In this document: positions 1 through 6,478 of the stretch, one piece after another
How positions within the stretch are numbered: position 1 is the stretch's first letter
Layout of the letters: each line of letters opens with the position of its first letter
Source: Desulfobacteraceae bacterium
Lineage (GTDB): Bacteria > Desulfobacterota > Desulfobacteria > Desulfobacterales > ETH-SRB1
Assembly: GCA_030638305.1 (NCBI GenBank)
Contig: DAOWEW010000163.1
Location: 1-6,646 of the forward strand
Length of the DNA: 6,646 bases
Reading direction: 5' to 3'
Notes under the pieces: generated by a model
Database searches by the model: none
What the model was told of the DNA's origin: nothing
The model's input: only the letters and a program-made list of their open reading frames with translations
Translations under genes and position numbers: made by a program

Positions 1-281
1 CGGAAGCTCCGGTGGTCTGGGTCATGCAGATACTAAAAATCAGGGAAGACAACATAATCTTGAGTCAGGAATTTTTTGATGAGGATTTCAAGCCTGTAAA
101 AAAAATGACTGGTTTCCAAATACAAATGCTTGGCGGCAAGCTGTTTCCCAAGGTATGGCGAATGCAAAAAACTGATAATAGAAACAAGTATACTGAATTA
201 GTATATAATGAACTTGTTTTTAAACAAAAACTTGAAGATAGTCTATTCACAACATCCAATCTTGGAAATCCCGGAAGGTAA
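1..281 (+). CDS. LolA-like outer membrane lipoprotein-sorting protein, C-terminal part (5' end outside window)
   Basis: The reading frame is open to the left edge (first full codon at 3) and ends with TAA at 279-281, leaving about 92 visible residues. A GTG at 12 lies in frame but is unlikely to be the start, because the fold would lack most of its sheet. The visible part has a P-V-V-W segment, a 'FFDEDFKPVKKM' strand pair, 'MLGGKLFPKVWRMQ', then 'YTELVYNELVF' and a terminal 'DSLFTTSNLG'. This order matches the C-terminal half of the LolA/LolB-fold family annotated as outer membrane lipoprotein-sorting protein (usually roughly 250 residues), in which a final 'lFt...L' segment is typical. Such proteins are periplasmic carriers for lipoproteins or lipids. 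The next gene begins 5 bases after the stop, with its ribosome binding site inside this gene's end, so the two are co-transcribed. The family call is by pattern recognition; the cargo is unknown. Confidence 0.72.
   Translation, partial: EAPVVWVMQILKIREDNIILSQEFFDEDFKPVKKMTGFQIQMLGGKLFPKVWRMQKTDNRNKYTELVYNELVFKQKLEDSLFTTSNLGNPGR
273..278 (+). promoter_or_regulatory. Ribosome binding site supporting a GTG start for the first permease
   Basis: GGAAGG ends 8 bases before GTG at 287 and overlaps the end of the upstream gene. The alternative ATG at 305 has only A-rich sequence (GATGCAAAA) before it and no Shine-Dalgarno match. GTG at 287 is therefore preferred, adding six residues before the conserved AWRNIWRNPRRT segment. 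Confidence 0.6.
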
Positions 282-286
282 GAATT

Positions 287-1525
287 GTGTCGATAGATGC
301 AAAAATGGCCTGGCGAAATATCTGGCGAAATCCAAGAAGAACCGGTTTAACGATTTCCGCCATAGCATTTGCCAGTTTGTTGCTGATTTTTATGCTGTCT
401 TTTCAGCTCGGCAGTTACGAAGCTCTGATCAATTCCTCAGTTAAAATTCATGCCGGACATTTGAAAATTCAGGCAAAAGGATACCAGGATAAAAGGGATA
501 TGCATCTAATAGTGCCTGATCCGTCTGCGGCAGGCAAAATTTTGGACAACCTCCACGCAATTGATGCTTACACATTTCGCGCCAACGCTTTTTCACTTAT
601 TTCTTCCAAAAAAAGAACTTATGGAGTAATTGTGACTGGAATTGACCCGGTTAGAGAAGCAAAGGTATCAAGTCTTGCAAAACTGATCCGGACGGGAAAC
701 TACTTGTCTGAAAAAGACGTCAACAAAGCATTGCTTGGAGAGTTGCTTGCAAAAAATCTGAAAGCAGGGCCAGGCGATGAATTGATTTTTCTGGGGCAGG
801 GGAGGGATGGCTCAATTGCAGCGACTGTCGTTCAGGTAAAGGGAATTTATAGATCGGGTATTGATGAGTTTGATCGAAGTACCATCCATATTCCTCTTAA
901 AACATTTCAAGATACATATTCAATGCGTAATTCAGTACATGAGATCGTGATTGTATGCAAATCACTGCGCGACGTTTCCACTGCAAAAAAGAATATCCGG
1001 GAAGTTATTAATAATCAAACCAATAAATCCGGCATAACTGTTCTCGACTGGCAGGAACTTATGCCTGGTTTGTTTCAGGGGATACAGATGGACCTGATAA
1101 GTGGAATTATTTTCTATGTGATTTTAATACTAATTGTAGCTTTCAGCATTTTAAATACTTTTCTTATGGCTATTTTTGAGCGAACAAGAGAGTTCGGCGT
1201 TCTAATGGCTATTGGCACAACCCCGGGACGCTTAACAAAAATTGTGCTGCTTGAGTCCATGACTATGACGATGCTGGGAATTATTGCAGGTATAATAATT
1301 GGAAGTATTATAACCTTTTATTTCCAAATCAATGGGATAGACATTTATGGTTCATCTGAAATTTTGAGCCAGTTTGGGATATCCGGACGCATTCATCCCC
1401 GGCTTTCAATACTTTCCGTTTCTATCGGGCCTCTATCGGTGTTTTTAATCACCTTTTTATCTGCCTTGTATCCTGCCCTTAAGATAAGGGGGCTCAAGCC
1501 GGTTGAAGCAATTTCTTATATATAA
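287..1525 (+). CDS. ABC transporter permease, LolC/LolE (MacB/FtsX-like) family, first of two
   Basis: This is a 412-residue inner-membrane permease of the type VII (MacB-fold) ABC group. It begins with the cytoplasmic N-terminal signature AWRNIWRNPRRT (residues 8-19) and a first membrane helix at about 20-40. A large periplasmic domain follows at about 45-265, containing 'VTGIDPVREA'. Three more helices lie at about 268-293, 318-346 and 378-400. The coupling segment FERTREFGVLMAIG (297-310) and the C-terminal 'PALKIRGLKPVEAI' are hallmarks of the FtsX-like permease domain. Length and four-helix layout are normal for LolC/LolE. These proteins do not move substrate through a channel; they use ATP to drive extraction of lipoproteins or other cargo from the inner-membrane outer leaflet to a periplasmic carrier. 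The LolA-like gene just upstream, the paralogous permease 13 bases downstream and the LolD-type ATPase fit that role. It probably forms a heterodimer with the next gene product. Confidence 0.9.
   Translation: MSIDAKMAWRNIWRNPRRTGLTISAIAFASLLLIFMLSFQLGSYEALINSSVKIHAGHLKIQAKGYQDKRDMHLIVPDPSAAGKILDNLHAIDAYTFRANAFSLISSKKRTYGVIVTGIDPVREAKVSSLAKLIRTGNYLSEKDVNKALLGELLAKNLKAGPGDELIFLGQGRDGSIAATVVQVKGIYRSGIDEFDRSTIHIPLKTFQDTYSMRNSVHEIVIVCKSLRDVSTAKKNIREVINNQTNKSGITVLDWQELMPGLFQGIQMDLISGIIFYVILILIVAFSILNTFLMAIFERTREFGVLMAIGTTPGRLTKIVLLESMTMTMLGIIAGIIIGSIITFYFQINGIDIYGSSEILSQFGISGRIHPRLSILSVSIGPLSVFLITFLSALYPALKIRGLKPVEAISYI
308..342 (+). repeat. 35-base exact repeat, copy 1 (N-terminus of first permease)
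   Basis: This stretch, encoding AWRNIWRNPRR plus two bases of the next codon, is identical base for base to 1554-1588 in the second permease. It includes every synonymous position. The flanking coding sequence is diverged between the two genes. Confidence 0.95.
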
Positions 1526-1538
1526 AATTTGAGGGCTC

Positions 1539-2759
1539 ATGTACTTGCAAATAGCCTGGCGAAATATCTGGCGAAATCCAAGAAGAACAACTGTTATTAT
1601 GATTGCTATAATAATCGGTGTCTGGAATATGGTTTTTCTGGGAGCACTTATGAGGGGGATAGTTGTAGCTATGGTAAATAGCGGTATATCTACTCTTACA
1701 GGAGATATTCAGGTTCACCAAAAAGGCTTTCGAGATGATCCGGTTATTGAAAACAGTATTAAAAATCCGGAAATTGTGGAAAACATGCTTAATAATACCC
1801 TTCCATCAGATGTTAGATGGGCATCAAGGGTTCGGGTCAGCGCCATTGCCAACAATGCCAGACATTCAAGCAATGTTACCCTGGTAGGGATTGATCCGCT
1901 CAGAGAAGCTGATATCTCTTTTATTGGAAGCGCAGCTATTCAGGGTAGTTATCTCAAACCTGATGATAAAAACGGAATTATAGTTGGCCAGGCGCTTGTT
2001 GATAAATTTGAAACTAAACTGGGCTATAAGCTCATTCTTATGTCTCAGGATACTTTGCTGGAGATCGCTTCACGTGCATTTCGTATTTCAGGAATATTTA
2101 AAGCTGATCTGGAATCCACAGAAAAAAAGTTTGTCTTTGTGAACATGCCCGCACTTCAGCAAATGCTCAAACTTCAGAATGGTATTTCTGAAGTATCCAT
2201 TATTCTGCCGGATCATCAGGATGCACTTCATGTTAAAAACATCTTAAAGTCTGAACTTCCACCTGATCTGGAAGTCCACACCTGGCGAGAATTACTGCCA
2301 ATGCTGAATGCATATTTAAAAATTTATGATGGTTTTATTTTAATATGGTACCTTGTTATTTTTATTGCCATGGGTTTCGGCATAGTAAACACCACACTTA
2401 TGGCTGTGTTTGAAAGGATGAGAGAGTTCGGCCTGCTCAAGGCACTGGGAATGAAACCGGGACGGATTATTGCAGGAGTGCTGACTGAAACATTAATACT
2501 GTTGCTAATAGGCATGGCAATAGGAAATATTCTGGCTTTTTTATGTGTATATGCTCTATCGGGAAGCGGTATAGATCTTTCAGCCTTTGCCGCGGGTGCT
2601 GAATTTGCAGGAATGTCGCGTGTGATTTTTCCTGTTATTTCCGTCTGGGATTTTTCGGCAGCCAATCTAATGGTATTGGTTCTGGGTCTTATAGTAAGCG
2701 CTTATCCTGCAATCAAGGCAGCAAGGTTTACGCCGGTTGAAGCTTTATGGCATACTTGA
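1539..2759 (+). CDS. ABC transporter permease, LolC/LolE (MacB/FtsX-like) family, second of two
   Basis: This 406-residue permease is a paralogue of the preceding one with the same architecture. It has N-terminal AWRNIWRNPRRT (residues 6-17), helix 1 at about 18-38, a periplasmic domain at about 45-262 with 'LVGIDPLREADISF', and helices at about 266-290, 313-340 and 374-392. The FERMREFGLLKALGM coupling motif is at 291-305 and 'PAIKAARFTPVEAL' at the end. ATG at 1539 follows a short GAGGG (1531-1535) and gives the same N-terminus as the sister protein. The first permease's stop lies 13 bases upstream. The two most likely pair as a LolC-LolE type heterodimer energised by the ATPase at 2884. 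Unlike every other junction in the operon, its 3' side is followed by 124 non-coding bases holding a fold-back repeat. The cargo is not evident; MacB-like drug or peptide export is less likely given the LolA-like neighbour. Confidence 0.9.
   Translation: MYLQIAWRNIWRNPRRTTVIMIAIIIGVWNMVFLGALMRGIVVAMVNSGISTLTGDIQVHQKGFRDDPVIENSIKNPEIVENMLNNTLPSDVRWASRVRVSAIANNARHSSNVTLVGIDPLREADISFIGSAAIQGSYLKPDDKNGIIVGQALVDKFETKLGYKLILMSQDTLLEIASRAFRISGIFKADLESTEKKFVFVNMPALQQMLKLQNGISEVSIILPDHQDALHVKNILKSELPPDLEVHTWRELLPMLNAYLKIYDGFILIWYLVIFIAMGFGIVNTTLMAVFERMREFGLLKALGMKPGRIIAGVLTETLILLLIGMAIGNILAFLCVYALSGSGIDLSAFAAGAEFAGMSRVIFPVISVWDFSAANLMVLVLGLIVSAYPAIKAARFTPVEALWHT
1554..1588 (+). repeat. 35-base exact repeat, copy 2 (N-terminus of second permease)
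   Basis: Identical to 308-342. The repeat is in the same reading frame and at the same protein position in both paralogues. Confidence 0.95.
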
Positions 2760-2851
2760 AATTTACGGTTATCGGTTTACGGTTTACAGTTATCGGTTCA
2801 CGGTTGAAAAAACTGTAAACTGTGAACCGATAACTGTGAACTGACAACCGT
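2760..2851. repeat. Fold-back intergenic repeat made of 7-base units
   Basis: The left arm reads as consecutive heptamers GGTTATC, GGTTTAC, GGTTTAC, AGTTATC, GGTTCAC, GGTTGAA from 2767 to 2808, possibly preceded by AATTTAC. The right arm (2815-2849) has the same unit in reverse complement: GTAAACT, GTGAACC, GATAACT, GTGAACT, GACAACC. In one register 2786-2801 pairs perfectly with 2822-2837 (16 bp). Allowing G-U pairs, the stem extends to 2780-2805 with 2818-2843, leaving a 12-base loop. The repeat starts directly after the permease stop and ends 32 bases before the ATPase start, inside an otherwise compact operon. It looks like a dispersed intergenic palindrome, comparable in layout to REP-type elements. 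As RNA it would form a strong hairpin between permease and ATPase messages. There is no U-tract, so it is not a typical intrinsic terminator. Confidence 0.85.
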
Positions 2852-2869
2852 TACAAAATGAGTTTGTAA
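2851..2869 (+). repeat. Small hairpin just upstream of the ATPase ribosome binding site
   Basis: TTACAAA (2851-2857) and TTTGTAA (2863-2869) form a perfect 7-bp stem around the 5-base loop ATGAG. It abuts the fold-back repeat and ends a few bases before the GGAGAG ribosome binding site of the ATPase gene. It is short and AT-rich, so a function is only possible. Confidence 0.5.
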
Positions 2870-2883
2870 ATCGGAGAGATAAA

Positions 2884-3570
2884 ATGAGCATCGTGGAATG
2901 TGTCAACGTTAAAAAGACATATAAACAGGGAAAACTTGAAGTTGAGGCTCTCAGAGGCATAACTCTCTCTATTGACAAAGGAGGTTTTGTTGCCCTGGCA
3001 GGCCCTTCAGGATCAGGCAAAACAACTATGCTTAATATGATAGGAGGGCTGGATTCGGCTGATTCCGGCCGAATAACAGTAGCAGGGAATTCCTATGAAA
3101 AAATGACTCAATCCCAAATGGCTGAACTTAGATTACACAGTATAGGCTTTGTATTCCAGGCATATAATCTTATTCCGGTTCTATCAGCGTTGGAAAACGT
3201 TGAATATGTCATGCTGCTTCAGGGCATTCCGGCAGATGAGAGACGAAAAAAAGCAAAAGACATACTAAATGAGGTGGGACTTGAAGGCAAATATGACAGG
3301 CGTCCGGCTGAGCTATCCGGAGGTCAACAGCAACGAGTAGCTGTTGCAAGAGCGATCGTCTCCGATCCAATAATTGTACTTGCAGATGAACCTACAGCCA
3401 ACCTGGATTCCAGGAACGGTCAAGGTCTTCTGGAAATAATGAAAGAAATGAACAGCAAAAAAAATGTCACCTTTATTTTCTCTACTCATGAAAAAATGGT
3501 TATGGAATACGCTCGCCGGATAGTTTATATCAAAGACGGTCTGGTGGCAGAAGACCGGGTCAAGGATTAG
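2884..3570 (+). CDS. ABC transporter ATP-binding protein, LolD/MacB family
   Basis: This is a 228-residue nucleotide-binding subunit of usual LolD length. All catalytic motifs are intact: Walker A GPSGSGKT (40-47), Q-loop Gln92 in 'FVFQAYNLIP', signature LSGGQQQ (144-150), Walker B IIVLADEP (163-170) with catalytic Glu169, D-loop ANLD (172-175) and switch His202 in 'FSTHE'. The 'NLIPVLSALENVEYVMLLQG' segment after the Q-loop is typical of the LolD/MacB/FtsE group. The start ATG at 2884 has GGAGAG at 2873-2878. It would sit on the cytoplasmic face as a dimer and power the two permeases encoded upstream. A fold-back repeat separates it from them. The barrel gene starts 2 bases after its stop, so that pair is probably translationally coupled. 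The family call is very secure; the transported cargo is not known. Confidence 0.95.
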   Translation: MSIVECVNVKKTYKQGKLEVEALRGITLSIDKGGFVALAGPSGSGKTTMLNMIGGLDSADSGRITVAGNSYEKMTQSQMAELRLHSIGFVFQAYNLIPVLSALENVEYVMLLQGIPADERRKKAKDILNEVGLEGKYDRRPAELSGGQQQRVAVARAIVSDPIIVLADEPTANLDSRNGQGLLEIMKEMNSKKNVTFIFSTHEKMVMEYARRIVYIKDGLVAEDRVKD

Positions 3571-3572
3571 GT

Positions 3573-4982
3573 ATGCATCAAAACAGCTCGTTATTTTATC
3601 AATCCAAATCTATGCCTTTGCTTGTGAAAATTATTTCGTTCATGTTCCTGATTTGCATACCTTTAACTTTACCTGCCACTTTGTCGGCATCATCAGATAT
3701 TCAAAACTATCCGGGTCAATTTCTTTTTGATATCAAGCAAAACAAGCCGTTAAAATGGTATGAAGAATTTGAATCTCAGTGGGGCGGACATGTTAAGGTG
3801 TGTGGAGACGTGTCATGGCCAGATGGTGAATCATACTTCAAGCCAGCAGGAACAGGTACTTACTACGACGGCTTTGCAGAGTTACGACTCAAGAATAAAC
3901 TTTTTCTGGCAAATTGGGGATATTTAGAAACCCATTATGAGGTCATTTATGCAGAAGGAGACACCCGTCGCAAATTAAACAAACTGGCCCGGTTGTACCC
4001 TGACCTTTATGGTTCTTTGATAACAGGCGATTCTGTTGAAGATAACCGCCGTTTAATGGACCTGACCAAAACGATTTGTGATAATGATAAGTCTAACCTG
4101 CACCACCGGTTAGACAGGCTCGTACTGATTCTTCAGCCAAAATGGGCTGACATACGCATTGGACGTCAAGTGTTAACCTGGGGAAACGGCCTGTTATTTA
4201 ATCCAATGGATCTGTTTAATCCCTTTGCTCCGACAGATATCGACAAGGACTATAAAATCGGGGATGATATGATAACTACCCGGTTTTCATTATATAAAAC
4301 ATATGATTTGCAGTTGCTTTATGTGCCCCGGCGCGATTCTGATAATCATAACGTGGAATGGAACGATTCATCACTTGCCGGCAAACTTCATTTTGTATCA
4401 GGCTCCACTGAATTTGATATAATGGCCGGCTGGCATTACAAAGACGAGGTGATCGGATTTGGCAGTCAAGGATATCTCGGCGATGCTGTCTGGCGCATGG
4501 ATGCCACCTGGACTTTTCTGCCTGAAGAGAGCAAAAAAAACAGCTACCTGTCACTAATGGCAAATATGGATTATTCATGGGTATGGCTGAAAAAAAACTT
4601 CTACGGGTTTATAGAATTTTATTTTAATGGTCTTGGTAAAAATAATTATACAAAAGCATATGCGGATCCGGATATTTCTGAGCGTTTGATCAGAGGAGAT
4701 ATGTTTTCTTTAGGACGAATTTATTTAAGCGGCTCAATACAGGCAGAGATAGACCCCCTGATAAATGTATACCTTACGATTATAAATAATCTAACTGACC
4801 CTTCGGGAATATTACAACCTCGACTCAACTGGGATATGGCTGAAAACACACAACTCACTTTTGGCGCGAATATCGGTTATGGAAAAACAGGAACCGAGTA
4901 TGGCGGGTTCAAGATAGATCAAACAAATTACCTTAATAAGCCTTCAAATGGTGCATTCCTGTGGTTAACATATTTTTTCTAA
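3573..4982 (+). CDS. Outer-membrane beta-barrel protein, possibly DUF1302-like
   Basis: This 469-residue protein has an N-terminal export signal: a hydrophobic stretch at about residues 15-37 and a likely signal peptidase I site after 'LSA' (37-39). The rest has alternating aromatic/polar strands and ends in 'FLWLTYFF', with the terminal Phe used by the Bam machinery. The segment 'RIGRQVLTWGNGLLFNPMDLFNPF' region (residues 195-218) resembles the R-x-GRQ-x2-WG...NP-x-D region of DUF1302-like and related barrels. ATG at 3573 has AAGGA at 3562-3566 and lies 2 bases after the ATPase stop. An internal ATG (residue 14) would also leave a signal peptide but lacks a ribosome binding site. It probably serves as the outer-membrane end of the transport system encoded upstream. 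The exact family is uncertain; barrel nature and export are well supported. No other gene follows on this strand. Confidence 0.78.
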   Translation: MHQNSSLFYQSKSMPLLVKIISFMFLICIPLTLPATLSASSDIQNYPGQFLFDIKQNKPLKWYEEFESQWGGHVKVCGDVSWPDGESYFKPAGTGTYYDGFAELRLKNKLFLANWGYLETHYEVIYAEGDTRRKLNKLARLYPDLYGSLITGDSVEDNRRLMDLTKTICDNDKSNLHHRLDRLVLILQPKWADIRIGRQVLTWGNGLLFNPMDLFNPFAPTDIDKDYKIGDDMITTRFSLYKTYDLQLLYVPRRDSDNHNVEWNDSSLAGKLHFVSGSTEFDIMAGWHYKDEVIGFGSQGYLGDAVWRMDATWTFLPEESKKNSYLSLMANMDYSWVWLKKNFYGFIEFYFNGLGKNNYTKAYADPDISERLIRGDMFSLGRIYLSGSIQAEIDPLINVYLTIINNLTDPSGILQPRLNWDMAENTQLTFGANIGYGKTGTEYGGFKIDQTNYLNKPSNGAFLWLTYFF

Positions 4983-5033
4983 TTTCTCATAACTCGTGAG
5001 TCACAAAGTTTTCATCCCCCCTGAATTCATCTT

Positions 5034-6140
5034 TCAGATTTTAACCAGTTCATAAATACGGCTTCCCAACCCAAGGCTTTCAGCATATTCAAACTGTGCG
5101 GCCCAGTCCACTTTTGGGTGCATACCCCTGAACTTATCTTCTCCGGGTTTAGTATTTTTCTTAAGGCACGATCCGGGAAGAGCCTGTTCATTGTTAACAA
5201 GATCTACAGAGGCCTGGTCAATAGCAACAGGGTCTTTTGAAGCAACTATGCCTATATTCCTTACAATAGGTGAATCATTATAAGGCAGACAGTCACATGC
5301 CGGTGAAACATCAGTAATAAAATTCAAAAACAATGTTTTACCCTTTTTATTCTTTAAAACACCCATCGTGTATTCAACCATATTTTCGAGAAAAAGGGGT
5401 ATATCCTGATTCCATTGAATCTGTATTGCATCGTTAGGGCAAATAATAATGCATTCTCCACAGCCCATACACTTTTCAGGATCAATAGTTGCCTTATTTT
5501 TTATCAGCCTTATGGCTTTTTTGGCACAATGATTTATGCATTCACCGCAGCCGACACATTTTTTGTTTTTAACTTTAGGATTTACTGTTGAATGTTGAGC
5601 CAGCTTTCCCCTTCTTGATGCGCAACCCATACCAAGATTCTTGATTGTCCCGCCAAAACCGGAAAGTTCATGTCCCTTAAAATGGGCCACTGATAACAGC
5701 GAATCCGCCTGTACAATCTCAGAACCAATATATACTCTTTTAAAACGTTTTTGGTTTATAACCACAAAAGTTTCACTGCGGCCCCTCAGCCCATCCGCTA
5801 TGACAACAGGAGCATCAACCACTGAATAAGCAAATCCGTTCTGAATAGCCGTTATATGATGATGCGGAGCATCACTTCGTGAACCGGCATACAGAGTGTT
5901 ACAATCTGTAAGGAATGGAAAACTTCCCGCTTCTTTTATTTTTTCAATAATTTTTCTTATAAATACAGGCCGGATAAAAGCAGTATTTCCCTGCTCCCCA
6001 AAATGCATTTTAACAGCAACAATATCTCTTTTTTTAATTGCCGAATCAAGGCCCGAAGTGTCAAGAAGTTTCCCAATCTTGGCAAGAAGGTTTTCTTTGT
6101 ATGTAGCTTTAAAATCAATAAAATAGACTTTGCTTTTCAT
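5034..6140 (-). CDS. DUF362 family protein with two [4Fe-4S] ferredoxin motifs
   Basis: This 368-residue protein matches the usual length of DUF362-ferredoxin proteins. The DUF362 part occupies about residues 4-185 and 245-350, with 'VAVKMHFGEQGNTAFIRP' (41-58), 'FLTDCNTLYAGSR' (76-88), 'VAHFKGHELSGFGGTIKNLGMGC' region (151-173) and 'KDPVAIDQASVDL' (302-314). A 2x[4Fe-4S] insert carries Cys195, 198, 201, 205 and Cys224, 227, 230, 234. The second motif ends in the usual Cys-Pro, but the first has Ala after its fourth Cys. Additional cysteines at 80, 173, 281 and 283 could bind metal. No signal peptide is seen, so it is probably cytoplasmic. The family is common in anaerobes and its reaction is not established, so no pathway is assigned. 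The gene is convergent with the transport operon (51 bases apart) and stands alone; AGGTGGG lies 5 bases before its ATG. Confidence 0.92.
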   Translation of the reverse strand: MKSKVYFIDFKATYKENLLAKIGKLLDTSGLDSAIKKRDIVAVKMHFGEQGNTAFIRPVFIRKIIEKIKEAGSFPFLTDCNTLYAGSRSDAPHHHITAIQNGFAYSVVDAPVVIADGLRGRSETFVVINQKRFKRVYIGSEIVQADSLLSVAHFKGHELSGFGGTIKNLGMGCASRRGKLAQHSTVNPKVKNKKCVGCGECINHCAKKAIRLIKNKATIDPEKCMGCGECIIICPNDAIQIQWNQDIPLFLENMVEYTMGVLKNKKGKTLFLNFITDVSPACDCLPYNDSPIVRNIGIVASKDPVAIDQASVDLVNNEQALPGSCLKKNTKPGEDKFRGMHPKVDWAAQFEYAESLGLGSRIYELVKI

Positions 6141-6145
6141 AATAT

Positions 6146-6152
6146 CCCACCT
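6146..6152 (-). promoter_or_regulatory. Ribosome binding site of the DUF362 gene
   Basis: AGGTGGG on the minus strand lies 5 bases before the ATG at 6140. It supports this start over internal methionines. Confidence 0.6.
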
Positions 6153-6191
6153 GTTTTTTTAACCGGAAATATATTTTCTATCGCCAGAAAA

Positions 6192-6221
6192 CATATATCA
6201 TTTCTTAAACAGATATTGCAA
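6192..6221 (-). promoter_or_regulatory. Possible sigma-70-type promoter for the DUF362 gene
   Basis: Read on the minus strand, TTGCAA (6221-6216, 4 of 6 to the -35 consensus) is followed after 18 bases by TATATG (6197-6192, 4 of 6 to the -10). This lies about 50 bases upstream of the start codon in AT-rich sequence. The match is modest and other AT-rich hexamers nearby could serve. Confidence 0.3.
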
Positions 6222-6244
6222 TTCTAATTTCAGTTAAGTAAACT

Positions 6245-6259
6245 TCCGGCTTTGCCGGA
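6245..6259. repeat. Perfect 6-bp hairpin, possible IS200/IS605 left-end structure
   Basis: TCCGGC (6245-6250), loop TTT, GCCGGA (6254-6259). IS200/IS605-family ends carry subterminal hairpins that TnpA recognises in single-stranded DNA, so this could mark the left end, about 285 bases before the tnpA start. It lacks a following T-run, so a terminator is less likely. An unrelated intergenic hairpin is also possible. Confidence 0.35.
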
Positions 6260-6320
6260 TGACTCACAAAGTTTGACATTTCCGGGATTTTAAGAAAGCC
6301 TTTCGATTTGTGAACCGCTT

Positions 6321-6344
6321 AGGAACGTGGACGAATTAACTTCC
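6321..6344 (+). repeat. 24-base inverted repeat, left arm
   Basis: This is a perfect reverse complement of 6479-6502, starting AGGAACGTGGACG and ending AACTTCC. It forms the main stem of the structured tnpA leader, or alternatively the terminal inverted repeat of a small inserted element. Confidence 0.97.
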
Positions 6345-6478
6345 GCAAGTAGGCGCACAGATTTGGGTCGACTTTGTTTGATCTCAGATAACAAAAGTTG
6401 AAGGAATAGCGAGCTATTTCAATATGTTTGGGATTTGAGATCGGACAAATGCGGCCTGAAGCTGTGATGCATAGTTGG

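Noticed and set aside
12..281. The first gene as a complete 89-residue protein starting at GTG 12.
   Set aside because: The frame is open to the window edge, and the visible part covers only the C-terminal portion of the LolA-like fold, so it is better read as a gene cut by the window.
2324..2665. A 113-codon open frame on the minus strand opposite the second permease.
   Set aside because: It lies wholly within a clearly conserved permease gene, its product is not recognisable, and it has no good start signals. It is a shadow frame.
4276..4578. A 100-codon open frame on the minus strand opposite the barrel gene.
   Set aside because: It is a shadow of the barrel gene with a composition rich in Arg, Cys and His typical of antisense frames and no family resemblance.
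5021..5042. Possible intrinsic terminator after the barrel gene (CTGAA/TTCAG stem followed by ATTTT).
   Set aside because: The stem is only 5 bp with two G-C pairs, the loop is 7 bases and the T-run is only four long. It also overlaps the 3' end of the convergent DUF362 gene. Too weak to call.
4996..6274. Near-identical direct repeats (TCACAAAGTTT at 5001-5011 and 6264-6274, 14 of 16 with neighbours) flanking the DUF362 gene, suggesting a mobile cassette.
   Set aside because: An 11-base exact match or a 14-of-16 match is expected by chance several times in a window of this size; nothing else marks a cassette.
6273..6301. TTGACA at 6273-6278 as the -35 of a tnpA promoter.
   Set aside because: The -35 is perfect, but no acceptable -10 hexamer lies 16-18 bases downstream (the sequence there is AAGCCT-like). 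A promoter is possible but unsupported.
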